This document shows positions 51,385-60,752 of a stretch of 64,000 nucleotides of DNA, one piece after another. The DNA comes from Roseibium album (lineage in GTDB: Bacteria; Pseudomonadota; Alphaproteobacteria; Rhizobiales; Stappiaceae), in the NCBI RefSeq assembly GCF_001404515.1, contig NZ_CXWE01000009.1, positions 1 to 64,000 on the forward strand, given 5' to 3'. Positions within the stretch are counted from its first letter, which is position 1, and each line of letters opens with the position of its first letter. The notes under the pieces are model-generated. The model was not told where the DNA came from. It was given only the letters and a program-made list of their open reading frames with translations, and made no database searches. A program made the position numbers and the translations under genes.

Positions 51385-52532
51385 GTGAAATGACATCCGA
51401 GAGCGCCAGAGCGGCCTTGCTCGCAAGTGACGGGCCTACCATTTTGGATGCGCTGCCGCACCCGGTCCTGCTTGTCGCCCCTGACGGTGTGATCGAATCC
51501 GCCAATATGGCAGCCGAGATATTCATGCGGTCGAGCGCGTCCTTTCTCAGGCGCCATCCCATCAGTGAATTTGTCCCCTTCGGCAGTCCCTTGCTGACGT
51601 TGATCGATCAGGTTCGTGAAAGGGCTGCTCCGGTCAACGAGTACAAGGTGGATATCGGTTCGCCTCGCATCGGCGCACCCAAGATTGTCGACATCAACGC
51701 CGCCCCGGTCGCCGATCGTCCCGGCGCGGTCGTGTTGATGTTTCAAGAACGCACAATGGCTGAAAAAATTGATCGGCAACTGACTTCGAGAGGCGCAGCG
51801 AGAACCGTAACGAGCCTTGCCGCGATGCTGGCGCACGAGATCAAGAATCCCTTGTCGGGAATAAGAGGTGCGGCCCAATTGCTCGAGCAATCTGTTGTAG
51901 ATGACGACAGATCCCTGACACGGCTCATCATGGACGAAACAGACCGTATCGTAAGACTGGTCGACCGCATGGAGGTCTTTTCCGATGAGCGGCCTATCGA
52001 ACGGGACCCGGTCAACATTCATGTAGTCCTGGATCGCGTAAAAAGCCTCTCCGACAAAGGGTTTGCACGCAACAAGCGAATTGTTGAAATCTATGACCCG
52101 TCTCTGCCGCCGGTCTATGCGAACAAGGACCAGCTCATGCAGGTTTTTCTGAATCTGGTCAAGAATGCCAGTGAGGCAATCGGCGATGACCCGGATGGAG
52201 AAATCCGGATTTCAACGGCCTTTCGTCCAGGCGTCAGGCTGTCTGTGCCCGGCACCGAGGCCCGCGTGAGCCTGCCGCTGGAGTTTTGCGTGCAGGACAA
52301 TGGTCCCGGCGTACCGGACGATCTACTGCCGCACCTTTTCGAACCCTTCATCACGACCAAGACAAACGGGTCCGGGCTGGGCCTTGCACTGGTTGCCAAG
52401 ATCATTGGGGATCACGGCGGCGTCATCGAGTGCGACAGCCAGCGCGAAAGAACCGTTTTCCGCATCCTGATGCCGGCTTTCACCGAAGGTGGAAATCCGG
52501 TTTCCGATCTGAATAGCCGAGGAATTGAATGA
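51381..52532 (+). CDS. ntrB: Nitrogen regulation sensor histidine kinase NtrB
   Basis: NtrB phosphorylates or dephosphorylates NtrC according to nitrogen supply, under PII control. A GTG start overlapping the dusB stop gives 383 residues; an ATG three codons later is the alternative. After an N-terminal PAS-like domain (LDALPHPVLLVAPDGVIESA), the H box is AMLAHEIKNPLSGIRGAAQL, the N box LNLVKNASEAIGDD, and the G boxes DNGPGVPDDLLPHLFEPF and GSGLGLALVAKIIGDHGG. No membrane segment exists, so it is cytosolic as expected. Confidence 0.95.
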   Translation: MSEMTSESARAALLASDGPTILDALPHPVLLVAPDGVIESANMAAEIFMRSSASFLRRHPISEFVPFGSPLLTLIDQVRERAAPVNEYKVDIGSPRIGAPKIVDINAAPVADRPGAVVLMFQERTMAEKIDRQLTSRGAARTVTSLAAMLAHEIKNPLSGIRGAAQLLEQSVVDDDRSLTRLIMDETDRIVRLVDRMEVFSDERPIERDPVNIHVVLDRVKSLSDKGFARNKRIVEIYDPSLPPVYANKDQLMQVFLNLVKNASEAIGDDPDGEIRISTAFRPGVRLSVPGTEARVSLPLEFCVQDNGPGVPDDLLPHLFEPFITTKTNGSGLGLALVAKIIGDHGGVIECDSQRERTVFRILMPAFTEGGNPVSDLNSRGIE

Positions 52533-53974
52533 CAATGCCGACGGGTACAATCCTTGTTGCAGATGACGACGCTGCCATTCGCACCGTTCTCAATCAAGCG
52601 CTGTCTAGGGCGGGATATACGGTTCGCCTGACCTCGAACGCCTCGACGCTCTGGCGTTGGATCTCGTCCGGTGACGGGGATCTGGTGATTACCGACGTCG
52701 TGATGCCGGATGAAAACATCTTTGATGTCCTGCCACGCATGAAAAAAATGCGGCCCGAGTTGCCTGTGCTGGTGATGAGTGCCCAGAACACCTTCATGAC
52801 TGCAATCAAGGCGTCCGAAAAAGGTGCTTATGAGTACCTGCCAAAGCCCTTTGATCTGAAAGAGCTCACGAACATCGTCCAGAGGGCCATGGAGGAGCCC
52901 AAGAAACGGCCGGCGCTTGACATGGACGATGCAGGCGAGGGCATGCCGCTCGTGGGCAGATCACCCGCGATGCAGGAGATCTATCGCGTCCTGGCGCGCC
53001 TTATGCAAACCGACCTGACAGTAATGATCAATGGGGAGTCGGGAACCGGCAAGGAACTCGTGGCACGCGCGCTCCATGACTATGGCAAGCGGCGAAACGG
53101 TCCGTTCGTGGCAATCAACATGGCCGCAATACCTCGTGACCTGATCGAGGCTGAATTGTTCGGGCACGAGAAGGGAGCGTTTACCGGCGCTCAGAACCGT
53201 AGTTCGGGCCGCTTTGAGCAGGCAGACGGTGGTACTTTGTTCCTCGATGAAATCGGCGACATGCCGATGGAGGCACAGACAAGGCTTCTGCGCGTCTTGC
53301 AACAGGGCGAGTACACGACCGTTGGCGGGCGTACACCGATCAAAACCGATGTTCGCATTGTTGCGGCGACGAACAAGGACCTCAGGCACCTGATCAATCA
53401 GGGCCTGTTTCGGGAAGACCTGTATTTCAGGTTGAATGTGGTTCCAATCCGACTGCCTCCGCTGCGCGAACGGGTTGAGGACATCCCGGATCTGGCGCGC
53501 CATTTTTTCTCCCTCGTGGAAAAGGAAGGCCTGCAGGCCAAACAGATAGATCAGGGCGCGCTGAACATGCTTCGGCGCTACCGTTGGCCGGGAAACGTGC
53601 GAGAACTGGAAAACCTCGTCCGCCGTCTCGCAGCGCTCTACCCGCAGGATGTTATCAGTGAAAGCCTTCTGGAGCAGGAACTCAGCCAGCAGGAAACTGC
53701 GACGGCAACAGAGGAAGTCACCGAGACAATCAATTTGGGAGGAGCCGTCGAGAGATATCTTTCCGGATACTTTGATACCTTTGGGGAGGCACTTCCACCT
53801 CCGGGGCTTTACCACCGCATTTTACGGGAAGTCGAATATCCATTGATCAGTGCAGCACTGGCCGCGACCCGGGGCAATCAGATCAAGGCGGCAGAGCTCC
53901 TGGGTGTCAATCGAAATACCTTGCGGAAAAAGATCAGGGATCTGGACATTCAGGTTCTGCGTTCGGCTCGATAA
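52529..53974 (+). CDS. ntrC: Nitrogen regulation response regulator NtrC
   Basis: A sigma-54-dependent activator with receiver, AAA+ and Fis-type DNA-binding domains. The acceptor aspartate is D56 in LVITDVVMPDENI. The AAA+ domain has Walker A GESGTGKE, the sigma-54 contact motif GAFTGA at 216-221, and the DEIGDM Walker B region. The C-terminus has a helix-turn-helix (GNQIKAAELLGVNRNTLRKK). The ATG overlaps the ntrB stop (ATGA). Length is 481 residues. A 318-base gap then separates it from ntrY. Confidence 0.97.
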   Translation: MTMPTGTILVADDDAAIRTVLNQALSRAGYTVRLTSNASTLWRWISSGDGDLVITDVVMPDENIFDVLPRMKKMRPELPVLVMSAQNTFMTAIKASEKGAYEYLPKPFDLKELTNIVQRAMEEPKKRPALDMDDAGEGMPLVGRSPAMQEIYRVLARLMQTDLTVMINGESGTGKELVARALHDYGKRRNGPFVAINMAAIPRDLIEAELFGHEKGAFTGAQNRSSGRFEQADGGTLFLDEIGDMPMEAQTRLLRVLQQGEYTTVGGRTPIKTDVRIVAATNKDLRHLINQGLFREDLYFRLNVVPIRLPPLRERVEDIPDLARHFFSLVEKEGLQAKQIDQGALNMLRRYRWPGNVRELENLVRRLAALYPQDVISESLLEQELSQQETATATEEVTETINLGGAVERYLSGYFDTFGEALPPPGLYHRILREVEYPLISAALAATRGNQIKAAELLGVNRNTLRKKIRDLDIQVLRSAR

Positions 53975-54292
53975 GCGGAACTTTCCACCAGGTTTCATGC
54001 ACGCGGCTCCATTCCGTCTTCAGCTCGTGGGAGCGGCAGGGAGGGGTGTTCCATATCTAATCCCGAGGCAATCTCACGACATGTTGTAGTCGCACAAGGC
54101 AAATTCGGTTACGAAAGAAAGCTGAATCTGTCCGATTTTTCAGGCGTTTGATTATAATACACCGCTCGTCCACCGCAAAATTCCAGGCGTGGGACAAGTC
54201 TGTCGTAATTTCGCAACATTGTGTGATAAGTTTGCAGCAAATATTCGTTCGAGCCGCATTCATTCAGCGGCCAGAGATGTTCTAGAGGCTGC
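53975..54292. other. 318-base gap between ntrC and ntrY
   Basis: No gene is seen. The region is AT-richer in its second half and contains TATAAT at 54153-54158, though no convincing -35 box sits 16-18 bases upstream. I looked for a sigma-54 element (GG-N10-GC) and for paired NtrC sites and found none that fit well. It most likely carries the promoter of ntrYX. Confidence 0.4.
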
Positions 54293-56557
54293 ATGATACT
54301 GGAAACAGTTCAGCAATCCGTCGTGCAATCAAGTGCTTCGGGCAAGCTTTGGCGACGAGCCGGTCTTGCGGTGATGGTGGTCGCGCTGATCTCCATTGCG
54401 GTGACATTTGTCATCCTGATGGGGCTGACCTCGGTCGATCCGACACGAAATGTCATTATGACGGCGATGGCGATCAACGGTGCTCTTGCCGTTGTGCTTC
54501 TGGGCGTGGTCTCCGTCGAAATTGTGAAGCTCTGGCAGGCGCGAAGGCGAGGGCGCGCGGCAGCGCGGCTTCATGTTCGTGTGGTTGCCCTCTTCAGCCT
54601 GGTTGCAGCGGTGCCCGCTGTGATGATGGCAATCCTGGCAGCGGTTACGCTCGACAGGGGGCTTGATCGCTGGTTTGAGGATCGTACGCGGCAAATCATC
54701 GACAATGCCCTGACAGTTGCGCAGGCCTATCTACAGGAGCACGCCAGAGTGCTTCGTGGCGATCTGATCGCAATGACGAAGGATATCGATCGCGCCAAGG
54801 CGATTTACGAATTCGAGCCGACACGCTTTGACCAGTTCTTTGCGACACAAGTATCGCTTCGCGGGATCCTTGGCGCGATGATACTGGACGGAAAGGGTGA
54901 TGTCGTGACACGGGTCATACTTGATCCAAACGCCAAGATCCCGTTGCCACCGGCCGACAGTTTCTTCAAGGCAAAGTCGGGGGATCCCATCCTCATTGCG
55001 CCCGGCAAGTCCAATCTTGTCGGCGGGGTCATGAAGCTGTCCGCGTATGACGACTTTTATCTTTATGCGGTGCGCGTGATTGATCCTCGGGTGGTGGAAT
55101 ACCTGCGTCTTGCCGAAACGGGGGCATCGCAGTACCAGCAGATGGAGAGCAGCCGATTCGGCGTGCAGGTTGCCTTTGCCCTGGTTTATCTGGGCGTGGC
55201 CCTGATATTGCTCCTGTCGGCGATCTGGATCGGTTTCGGTTTCGCAAATCGTCTGGTCTCTCCGATCAGGGTTCTGATTTCTGCTGCCGATGAAGTTTCC
55301 AAAGGCAACCTTGCGGTAAAGGTACAGACCGACAAATCCGGTGGTGACCTGACCAACCTCGGCCAGACATTCAACAAGATGACAGGCCAATTGCTTGGAC
55401 AACGTGATGCCCTGCTTGCGGCAAACGAGCAGATTGATCGAAGGCGCAGGTTCAATGAAGCTGTCCTGTCAGGTGTTTCGACGGGCGTCATCGGTGTTGA
55501 TGACGAAGCCTCGATCATGCTGATCAACAGGTCAGCCCTGGAACTCTTGCAACTTGACGAGGTTCAGATCCTCAACAAACCTCTGACAGAGGTGGTTCCC
55601 GAACTTGCTGAATGCATCGGCAGTGTTCTTGAAAACAACAGCGAAAAACTGCCGGAAACCCAGATCGAAATAACAAGGGGCGGGCGACTCAGAACGGTCA
55701 GCGTTCGCATCACAAGCGAACAATCCACCCGAAGGGAGCATGGGTTCGTCGTGACGCTGGACGACATCACCAATCTGGTATCGGCACAGCGCAATTCGGC
55801 ATGGGCGGATGTTGCGAGACGTATTGCCCACGAAATCAAAAATCCGTTGACCCCGATCCAATTGTCGGCGGAACGCATTCGCAGGCGTTACGGCAAGCGG
55901 ATCGAAGAAGATCGCGAAGTCTTCGATCAGTGTATCGATACGATTGTCCGGCAAGTCGGCGACATCGGTCAGATGGTGGACGAGTTTTCGTCCTTTGCGC
56001 GAATGCGGAAACCTAACAAGGTTTCCGGCGATCTTCGAGAAGCCGTACGCGATGCTGCGTTCATGCAATCAGTCGCCAATCCGGAGATATCGGTTACGGC
56101 AGATGTTCCAGGCGATCCGGTCAAGGCGGTTTTCGACCCGCGTCTCATCGGTCAGGCACTGACGAATGTCGTCAAGAATGCGACGGAGGCCGTCGCTGCG
56201 CGCTCTGGCGAGGATACACCGAAAGGTGTGGTTTCCGTTCATCTGCGCGGTGAAACGGATAACAATTCTGGTCGTATTGTCATTGATGTGATCGACAATG
56301 GCGTCGGTTTACCTGAAGAAAACCGAAGCCGACTGCTAGAACCATACATGACGACCCGCGAGAAGGGCACGGGCCTCGGTCTTGCGATTGTCCGCAAAAT
56401 TCTGGAAGACCACGGTGGTGGCGTCGAATTGCTCGATGCCCCCAAATCAACCCCCGATGAAACAGGCACTCTGGTGCGTTTGACGCTGGCAGCTGATGCT
56501 GCGTCCGCATCGGAAAGCGAAGAACAAGATCAAGCAGTGGCAGCACATGGCGCATGA
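54293..56557 (+). CDS. ntrY: Membrane sensor histidine kinase NtrY
   Basis: NtrY pairs with NtrX in nitrogen and redox sensing. The 754-residue protein has an N-terminal membrane region with helices near 25-50, 60-85 and 100-125, a periplasmic part, another helix near 300-325 (ALVYLGVALILLLSAIWIGF), and a HAMP domain (VLISAADEVSKGNLAV). A PAS domain follows. The kinase core has RIAHEIKNPLTPIQLSAERI with the phosphoryl histidine, LTNVVKNATEAVAAR, DNGVGLPEENRSRLLEPYM and GTGLGLAIVRKILEDHGG. Its end overlaps ntrX by 11 bases. Confidence 0.95.
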   Translation: MILETVQQSVVQSSASGKLWRRAGLAVMVVALISIAVTFVILMGLTSVDPTRNVIMTAMAINGALAVVLLGVVSVEIVKLWQARRRGRAAARLHVRVVALFSLVAAVPAVMMAILAAVTLDRGLDRWFEDRTRQIIDNALTVAQAYLQEHARVLRGDLIAMTKDIDRAKAIYEFEPTRFDQFFATQVSLRGILGAMILDGKGDVVTRVILDPNAKIPLPPADSFFKAKSGDPILIAPGKSNLVGGVMKLSAYDDFYLYAVRVIDPRVVEYLRLAETGASQYQQMESSRFGVQVAFALVYLGVALILLLSAIWIGFGFANRLVSPIRVLISAADEVSKGNLAVKVQTDKSGGDLTNLGQTFNKMTGQLLGQRDALLAANEQIDRRRRFNEAVLSGVSTGVIGVDDEASIMLINRSALELLQLDEVQILNKPLTEVVPELAECIGSVLENNSEKLPETQIEITRGGRLRTVSVRITSEQSTRREHGFVVTLDDITNLVSAQRNSAWADVARRIAHEIKNPLTPIQLSAERIRRRYGKRIEEDREVFDQCIDTIVRQVGDIGQMVDEFSSFARMRKPNKVSGDLREAVRDAAFMQSVANPEISVTADVPGDPVKAVFDPRLIGQALTNVVKNATEAVAARSGEDTPKGVVSVHLRGETDNNSGRIVIDVIDNGVGLPEENRSRLLEPYMTTREKGTGLGLAIVRKILEDHGGGVELLDAPKSTPDETGTLVRLTLAADAASASESEEQDQAVAAHGA

Positions 56558-57914
56558 TATTCTGGTCGTAGACGACGAAACCGATATTCGTGAAATGATC
56601 GCGGGTATTCTCGATGATGACGGGTACGGCACAAGGACCGCACGTGATTCCGACAGTGCGCTTGCCGCGGTCAAGGAACGCAAGCCGTCGCTTGTCATCC
56701 TGGACATCTGGTTACAGGGAAGCCGTCTTGACGGACTTGCCCTCCTGGATGTTTTCAAGGAAACAGACCCGGATCTTCCGGTCGTGATCATTTCGGGTCA
56801 CGGCAATATCGAAACCGCTGTCTCGGCGATCAAGCGTGGTGCCTACGACTACATTGAAAAACCGTTCAAGGCGGACCGTCTCGTCCACATTGTCGAACGC
56901 GCACTTGAAGCGTCCAGCCTGAAGCGGGAGATCCGGGATCTCAAGCAACGCAGTGGCGAGACCAGCGATATCATCGGCAGTTCGTCAGCAGCGCACAATC
57001 TGCGCCAGACGATCCAGAAAATAGCCGGAACGAACAGCCGCATCCTGATTGTCGGTCCTTCCGGCGCGGGAAAAGAACGCGCCGCGCGGATGATCCACGA
57101 TCAGTCGCTTCGCACGAAGAGCCCGTTCGTGGTGTTGAACGCGGCAACAATTACGCCGGCGCGGATGGAAGAAGAGCTGTTCGGAATCGAGGACGAAAAC
57201 GGCAATCTGAGGAAAATCGGCGCGCTGGAAGAAGCGCATGGCGGAACGCTCTATCTTGATGAAGTTGCCGACATGCCTGCCGAGACACAGGGCAAGATCC
57301 TGCGCGTTCTGGTCGAGCAAAGTTTTGCGCGTGTCGGTGGGACGCAAAAGGTTCAGGTCGACATCCGGATCCTGTCGTCCACCTCAAAAAATCTTGAAGA
57401 ACACATCACGTCTGGATTGTTCCGGCAGGATCTTTATCACCGCCTTAGCGTCGTTCCGCTGCGCGTGCCGGGACTTGCTGAACGCAGGGAAGATATTCCG
57501 GTTCTCGTCCACCATTTCATGGAACAGATTTCCGGAGCTTCCGGCATACCTCTGCGTCCGATCGGAGACGATGCCATGGCTGTCTTGCAGACCCATGACT
57601 GGCCGGGGAACGTGCGTCAGTTGCGCAACAACGTCGAGCGACTCATGATTTTGAGCCGAGGAGAACCTGACAGCACGATCACCGCTGATCTGCTTCCGTC
57701 GGAAATCGGTGAAACCCTGCCCAACCTGCCGACGTCAGGAACCGGCGAACACCTGATGTCCGTCCCGTTGAGAGAAGCACGAGAGATTTTCGAGCGCGAA
57801 TACCTTCAGGCGCAGATCAAGAGATTTGACGGGAACATCTCGCGCACCGCGGAATTTGTCGGTATGGAACGCTCTGCGCTGCACCGCAAACTGAAAACAC
57901 TCGGAATGACCTGA
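56547..57914 (+). CDS. ntrX: Response regulator NtrX
   Basis: The 455-residue regulator has a receiver domain with acceptor D53 in LVILDIWLQGS, an AAA+ domain (GPSGAGKE Walker A, LDEVADM Walker B), and a Fis-type helix-turn-helix (GNISRTAEFVGMERSALHRK). Where sigma-54 activators carry GAFTGA, this protein reads LFGIEDENGNLRKIGALEEA, so the sigma-54 contact loop is missing. That is the known alphaproteobacterial NtrX type, thought to act with the housekeeping polymerase. The ATG at 56547 is chosen within the ntrY overlap. Confidence 0.95.
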   Translation: MAHDILVVDDETDIREMIAGILDDDGYGTRTARDSDSALAAVKERKPSLVILDIWLQGSRLDGLALLDVFKETDPDLPVVIISGHGNIETAVSAIKRGAYDYIEKPFKADRLVHIVERALEASSLKREIRDLKQRSGETSDIIGSSSAAHNLRQTIQKIAGTNSRILIVGPSGAGKERAARMIHDQSLRTKSPFVVLNAATITPARMEEELFGIEDENGNLRKIGALEEAHGGTLYLDEVADMPAETQGKILRVLVEQSFARVGGTQKVQVDIRILSSTSKNLEEHITSGLFRQDLYHRLSVVPLRVPGLAERREDIPVLVHHFMEQISGASGIPLRPIGDDAMAVLQTHDWPGNVRQLRNNVERLMILSRGEPDSTITADLLPSEIGETLPNLPTSGTGEHLMSVPLREAREIFEREYLQAQIKRFDGNISRTAEFVGMERSALHRKLKTLGMT

Positions 57915-57964
57915 GAGCGGTGAAGCCTGGTCGTGGAAGTCCATAGCGGAAAAGGGGTCTCCCC

Positions 57965-59341
57965 ATGAAAATCGTCATTTGCGGCGCCGGTCAGGTCGGT
58001 TACGGCATCGCAGAACGTCTCGCTGCAGAGCAGAACGATGTCTCCGTGATCGATTCCTCGCCGCAGCTGATCAATGCCATAGGTGATCAACTCGATGTGC
58101 GCGGCTTTGTCGGGCACGGCGCTCATCCCGATATTCTGGCGCAAGCTGGCGCGGAAGAAGCGGACATGATCGTGGCGGTCACGCTCTATGACGAAGTGAA
58201 CATGGTTGCCTGTCAAGTGGCCCATTCCCTGTTCAATGTGCCGACAAAGGTCGCGCGCATTCGCGCACAGTCCTATCTTCAGGGGCGCTGGCGCAATCTC
58301 TTTTCGCGCGATCACATGCCGATCGACGTTATCATTTCGCCAGAAATCGAGGTTGGGGAAATGGTCTTGAGGCGCCTGGCATTACCGGGTGCAGTCGAAA
58401 CCGTGCGATTTGCGGACGATCAGGTCGTTGTGGTCGGGATCATGTGTGAAGAGGATTGCCCGGTTGTTGATACACCGCTGCGCCAGCTGACCGAACTGTT
58501 TCCGGACCTTGGTGCAGTCGTCGTCGGGCTTTACCGCAACCATCGTCTTTTTGTACCAAAAAGCAGCGATTCCATTCTGACCGGTGATCTTGCCTATGTT
58601 GTCGCCCGGCGTGATCAGGTGCGGAGAACGCTGAGCATTTTCGGTCATGAGGAGCCAGAAGCCGCAAAGGTTGTTATCGCGGGCGGAGGCAATATCGGCC
58701 TTTACGTGGCCAAGGCTCTCGAACAGCGCCAGAGCGGAACAAAAATCAAGCTGATCGAGTCGTCACGAGAACGGGCAATGTCTGTTGCCGATGAATTGAA
58801 ACGGTCCGTCATTCTCCACGGTAGCGCCTTGGATCAGATCATCCTGAACGAAGCCGATGCCGGTGACGCCGATACGATGGTCGCGCTCACAAACGAGGAC
58901 GAAGTCAATATTCTTTCGTCAGTCATGGCCAAGAAACTTGGTTGCCGCCGGTCGCTGTCGCTGCTGAACAGTCCCAGCTATCCGGCATTTGCCAATGCGC
59001 TTGGCATCGATGCCTTCATCAATCCGCGCGCCGTGACGATTTCCAGGATCCTGCAGCACGTCCGCAGAGGGCGGATCAGAGGGGTTCATTCTCTGCAAAA
59101 TGGTGCAGCCGAGATTGTAGAGGCTGAAGCGCTCGATACTTCTCCTCTGGTCGGAAAACCGTTGCGCGTCATCGACTTGCCTTCCGGGATCAGGGTTGGT
59201 GCCGTTTTCCGGGGTGGAGAAGTGCTTACGCCCAATGGAGACCTGCAAATTCAGGCGCAGGACCGCATCGTTATCTTTGCGGTGGCGAACCGGGTCCGGC
59301 AGGTAGAACAAATGTTCCGCGTCAGTCTCGATTTCTTTTAG
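57965..59341 (+). CDS. trkA: Trk potassium uptake system regulatory NAD-binding protein TrkA
   Basis: TrkA is the peripheral cytosolic regulator of TrkH/TrkG potassium transporters. The 458-residue protein is a tandem of two RCK units, each with a Rossmann domain (MKIVICGAGQVGYGIAERLA; VVIAGGGNIGLYVAKALEQR) and a TrkA_C domain (RFADDQVVVVGIMCEEDCPV; PNGDLQIQAQDRIVIFA). Its place after ntrX is conserved in rhizobia. No trkH is in the window. Confidence 0.95.
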   Translation: MKIVICGAGQVGYGIAERLAAEQNDVSVIDSSPQLINAIGDQLDVRGFVGHGAHPDILAQAGAEEADMIVAVTLYDEVNMVACQVAHSLFNVPTKVARIRAQSYLQGRWRNLFSRDHMPIDVIISPEIEVGEMVLRRLALPGAVETVRFADDQVVVVGIMCEEDCPVVDTPLRQLTELFPDLGAVVVGLYRNHRLFVPKSSDSILTGDLAYVVARRDQVRRTLSIFGHEEPEAAKVVIAGGGNIGLYVAKALEQRQSGTKIKLIESSRERAMSVADELKRSVILHGSALDQIILNEADAGDADTMVALTNEDEVNILSSVMAKKLGCRRSLSLLNSPSYPAFANALGIDAFINPRAVTISRILQHVRRGRIRGVHSLQNGAAEIVEAEALDTSPLVGKPLRVIDLPSGIRVGAVFRGGEVLTPNGDLQIQAQDRIVIFAVANRVRQVEQMFRVSLDFF

Positions 59342-59442
59342 GCCGAATTGCCCGTTTTCTGTTCTTGCAATTACCCGACCGAACAGTCAAAACTGCGATC
59401 GGAGCCTAAAGGCCGTGTTGTTTTGTTTCGCTTGGAGGGGCC

Positions 59443-60306
59443 ATGAGCCGGATCGCCTATGTAAATGGCCAGTATGTTCGGCATGCCGATGCTGCGGTGC
59501 ACGTAGAGGATCGCGGTTATCAGTTTGCCGATGGCGTTTATGAGGTGTGTGAAGTCTGGCAGGGCAAGATCGTCGATATGCCCAGGCATCTGGACCGCCT
59601 GCACAGATCCCTGAACGAGCTCCGGATCGACTGGCCGATGGCCAGAAGTGCCGTCGAGTTTGTTATTAGGCAGGTCATTCGTCGCAATCGGGTTGTCAAC
59701 GGGTTGGTCTACATACAGGTGACGCGAGGCGTTGCGAAAAGAGATCATTTTTTCCCTGCCGAAGACGTTGCTCCATCAATCGTGGTAACAGCAAAGCCGA
59801 CCAGTCCTGCGGCATCACAGGTGCAAGCCGAAAAGGGAATCGCCGTCGTCAGCTATCCGGAAAATCGCTGGCCGCGGGTTGATATCAAGACTATCGCGCT
59901 CCTGCCGAATGTTCTGGCGAAGCAGCACGCAAAAGAAAACGGCGGCAAGGAAGCCTGGTACATAGATGCCGATGGAAATGTGACGGAAGGCGGTTCGACA
60001 AATGCCTGGATCGTCACGAAAGAAGGTGCACTGGTCACGCGTCCGGCCGAAAATGGCATCCTGCGCGGGATCACCCGCGCAGTCGTTCTTGATCTTGTCC
60101 AAAAAGAGGGGCTGACGTTTGACGAAAGGCCGTTTAGTCTGGCCGAGGCCTTCGAGGCCAAGGAAGCGTTCGTGACCGCAGCATCCACGCTTGTGATGCC
60201 TGTGACACGTATCGATGGCAAAATAATCGGAAATGGGCATCCGGGTTCGGTTGCAACCCGATTGCGTGAATTGTTCCATACTGCTACTGATTTGCAGACG
60301 GCATGA
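59443..60306 (+). CDS. dat: D-amino acid aminotransferase (class IV, PLP)
   Basis: A 287-residue fold-type IV PLP enzyme converting D-amino acids and 2-oxo acids. The PLP lysine is K149 in PRVDIKTIALLPNVLAKQ. VEDRGYQFADGVYEV near the N-terminus and EGGSTNAWIV followed by LRGITRAVVL are the phosphate-cup motifs. D-alanine aminotransferase and branched-chain transaminases share this fold; the length and the neighbours (trkA-dat-hfq in rhizobia) favour Dat. GGAGGGG precedes the ATG by about four bases. Confidence 0.88.
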   Translation: MSRIAYVNGQYVRHADAAVHVEDRGYQFADGVYEVCEVWQGKIVDMPRHLDRLHRSLNELRIDWPMARSAVEFVIRQVIRRNRVVNGLVYIQVTRGVAKRDHFFPAEDVAPSIVVTAKPTSPAASQVQAEKGIAVVSYPENRWPRVDIKTIALLPNVLAKQHAKENGGKEAWYIDADGNVTEGGSTNAWIVTKEGALVTRPAENGILRGITRAVVLDLVQKEGLTFDERPFSLAEAFEAKEAFVTAASTLVMPVTRIDGKIIGNGHPGSVATRLRELFHTATDLQTA

Positions 60307-60497
60307 TTCGATTAGCCTTGTCTGGCTGTATAAATGAGACACGAAAGAGTTGGGGCAGACGGCTCTTTCTGGTGGGCAAACTAAAAGCGGGCAGTTCGTC
60401 AAACCTTAGCGTTTGAAATTGAATAGCTTTTGAAGGTAAGCTGCCGATACGCCGGATGCTCGGCCGCATCCGGGGGTAAAACAGGATAAAAAGACTG

Positions 60498-60752
60498 ATG
60501 GCTGAGCGCGCACAAAACCTCCAAGACACTTTTCTTAATCACGTTCGTAAACAAAAAACTCCCCTCACGATTTTCCTGATCAATGGTGTGAAATTGCAGG
60601 GAGTCGTGACCTGGTTCGATAATTTTTGCGTCCTTCTTCGGCGTGACGGACATTCTCAACTTGTCTATAAGCACGCAATTTCCACAATTATGCCAAATGG
60701 TCCTGTTCAACTGTTCGATCAGGCTGAGGAAAACGCTGAAAAGGCTGGCTGA
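60498..60752 (+). CDS. hfq: RNA chaperone Hfq
   Basis: Hfq pairs small RNAs with their mRNA targets. The 84-residue protein has the Sm1 motif QDTFLNHVRKQKTPLTIFLI, the substitution-tolerant loop VTWFDNFCVLLRRDG, and the Sm2 motif YKHAIS at 57-62. A short acidic tail follows. hflX begins at the very next base after its stop, so the two are coupled. Confidence 0.98.
   Translation: MAERAQNLQDTFLNHVRKQKTPLTIFLINGVKLQGVVTWFDNFCVLLRRDGHSQLVYKHAISTIMPNGPVQLFDQAEENAEKAG

Noticed and set aside
54216..54240. A possible sigma-54 promoter upstream of ntrY
   Set aside because: TTTGCA could be a -12 element, but the GG at -24 is missing and the spacing is off by one or more bases.
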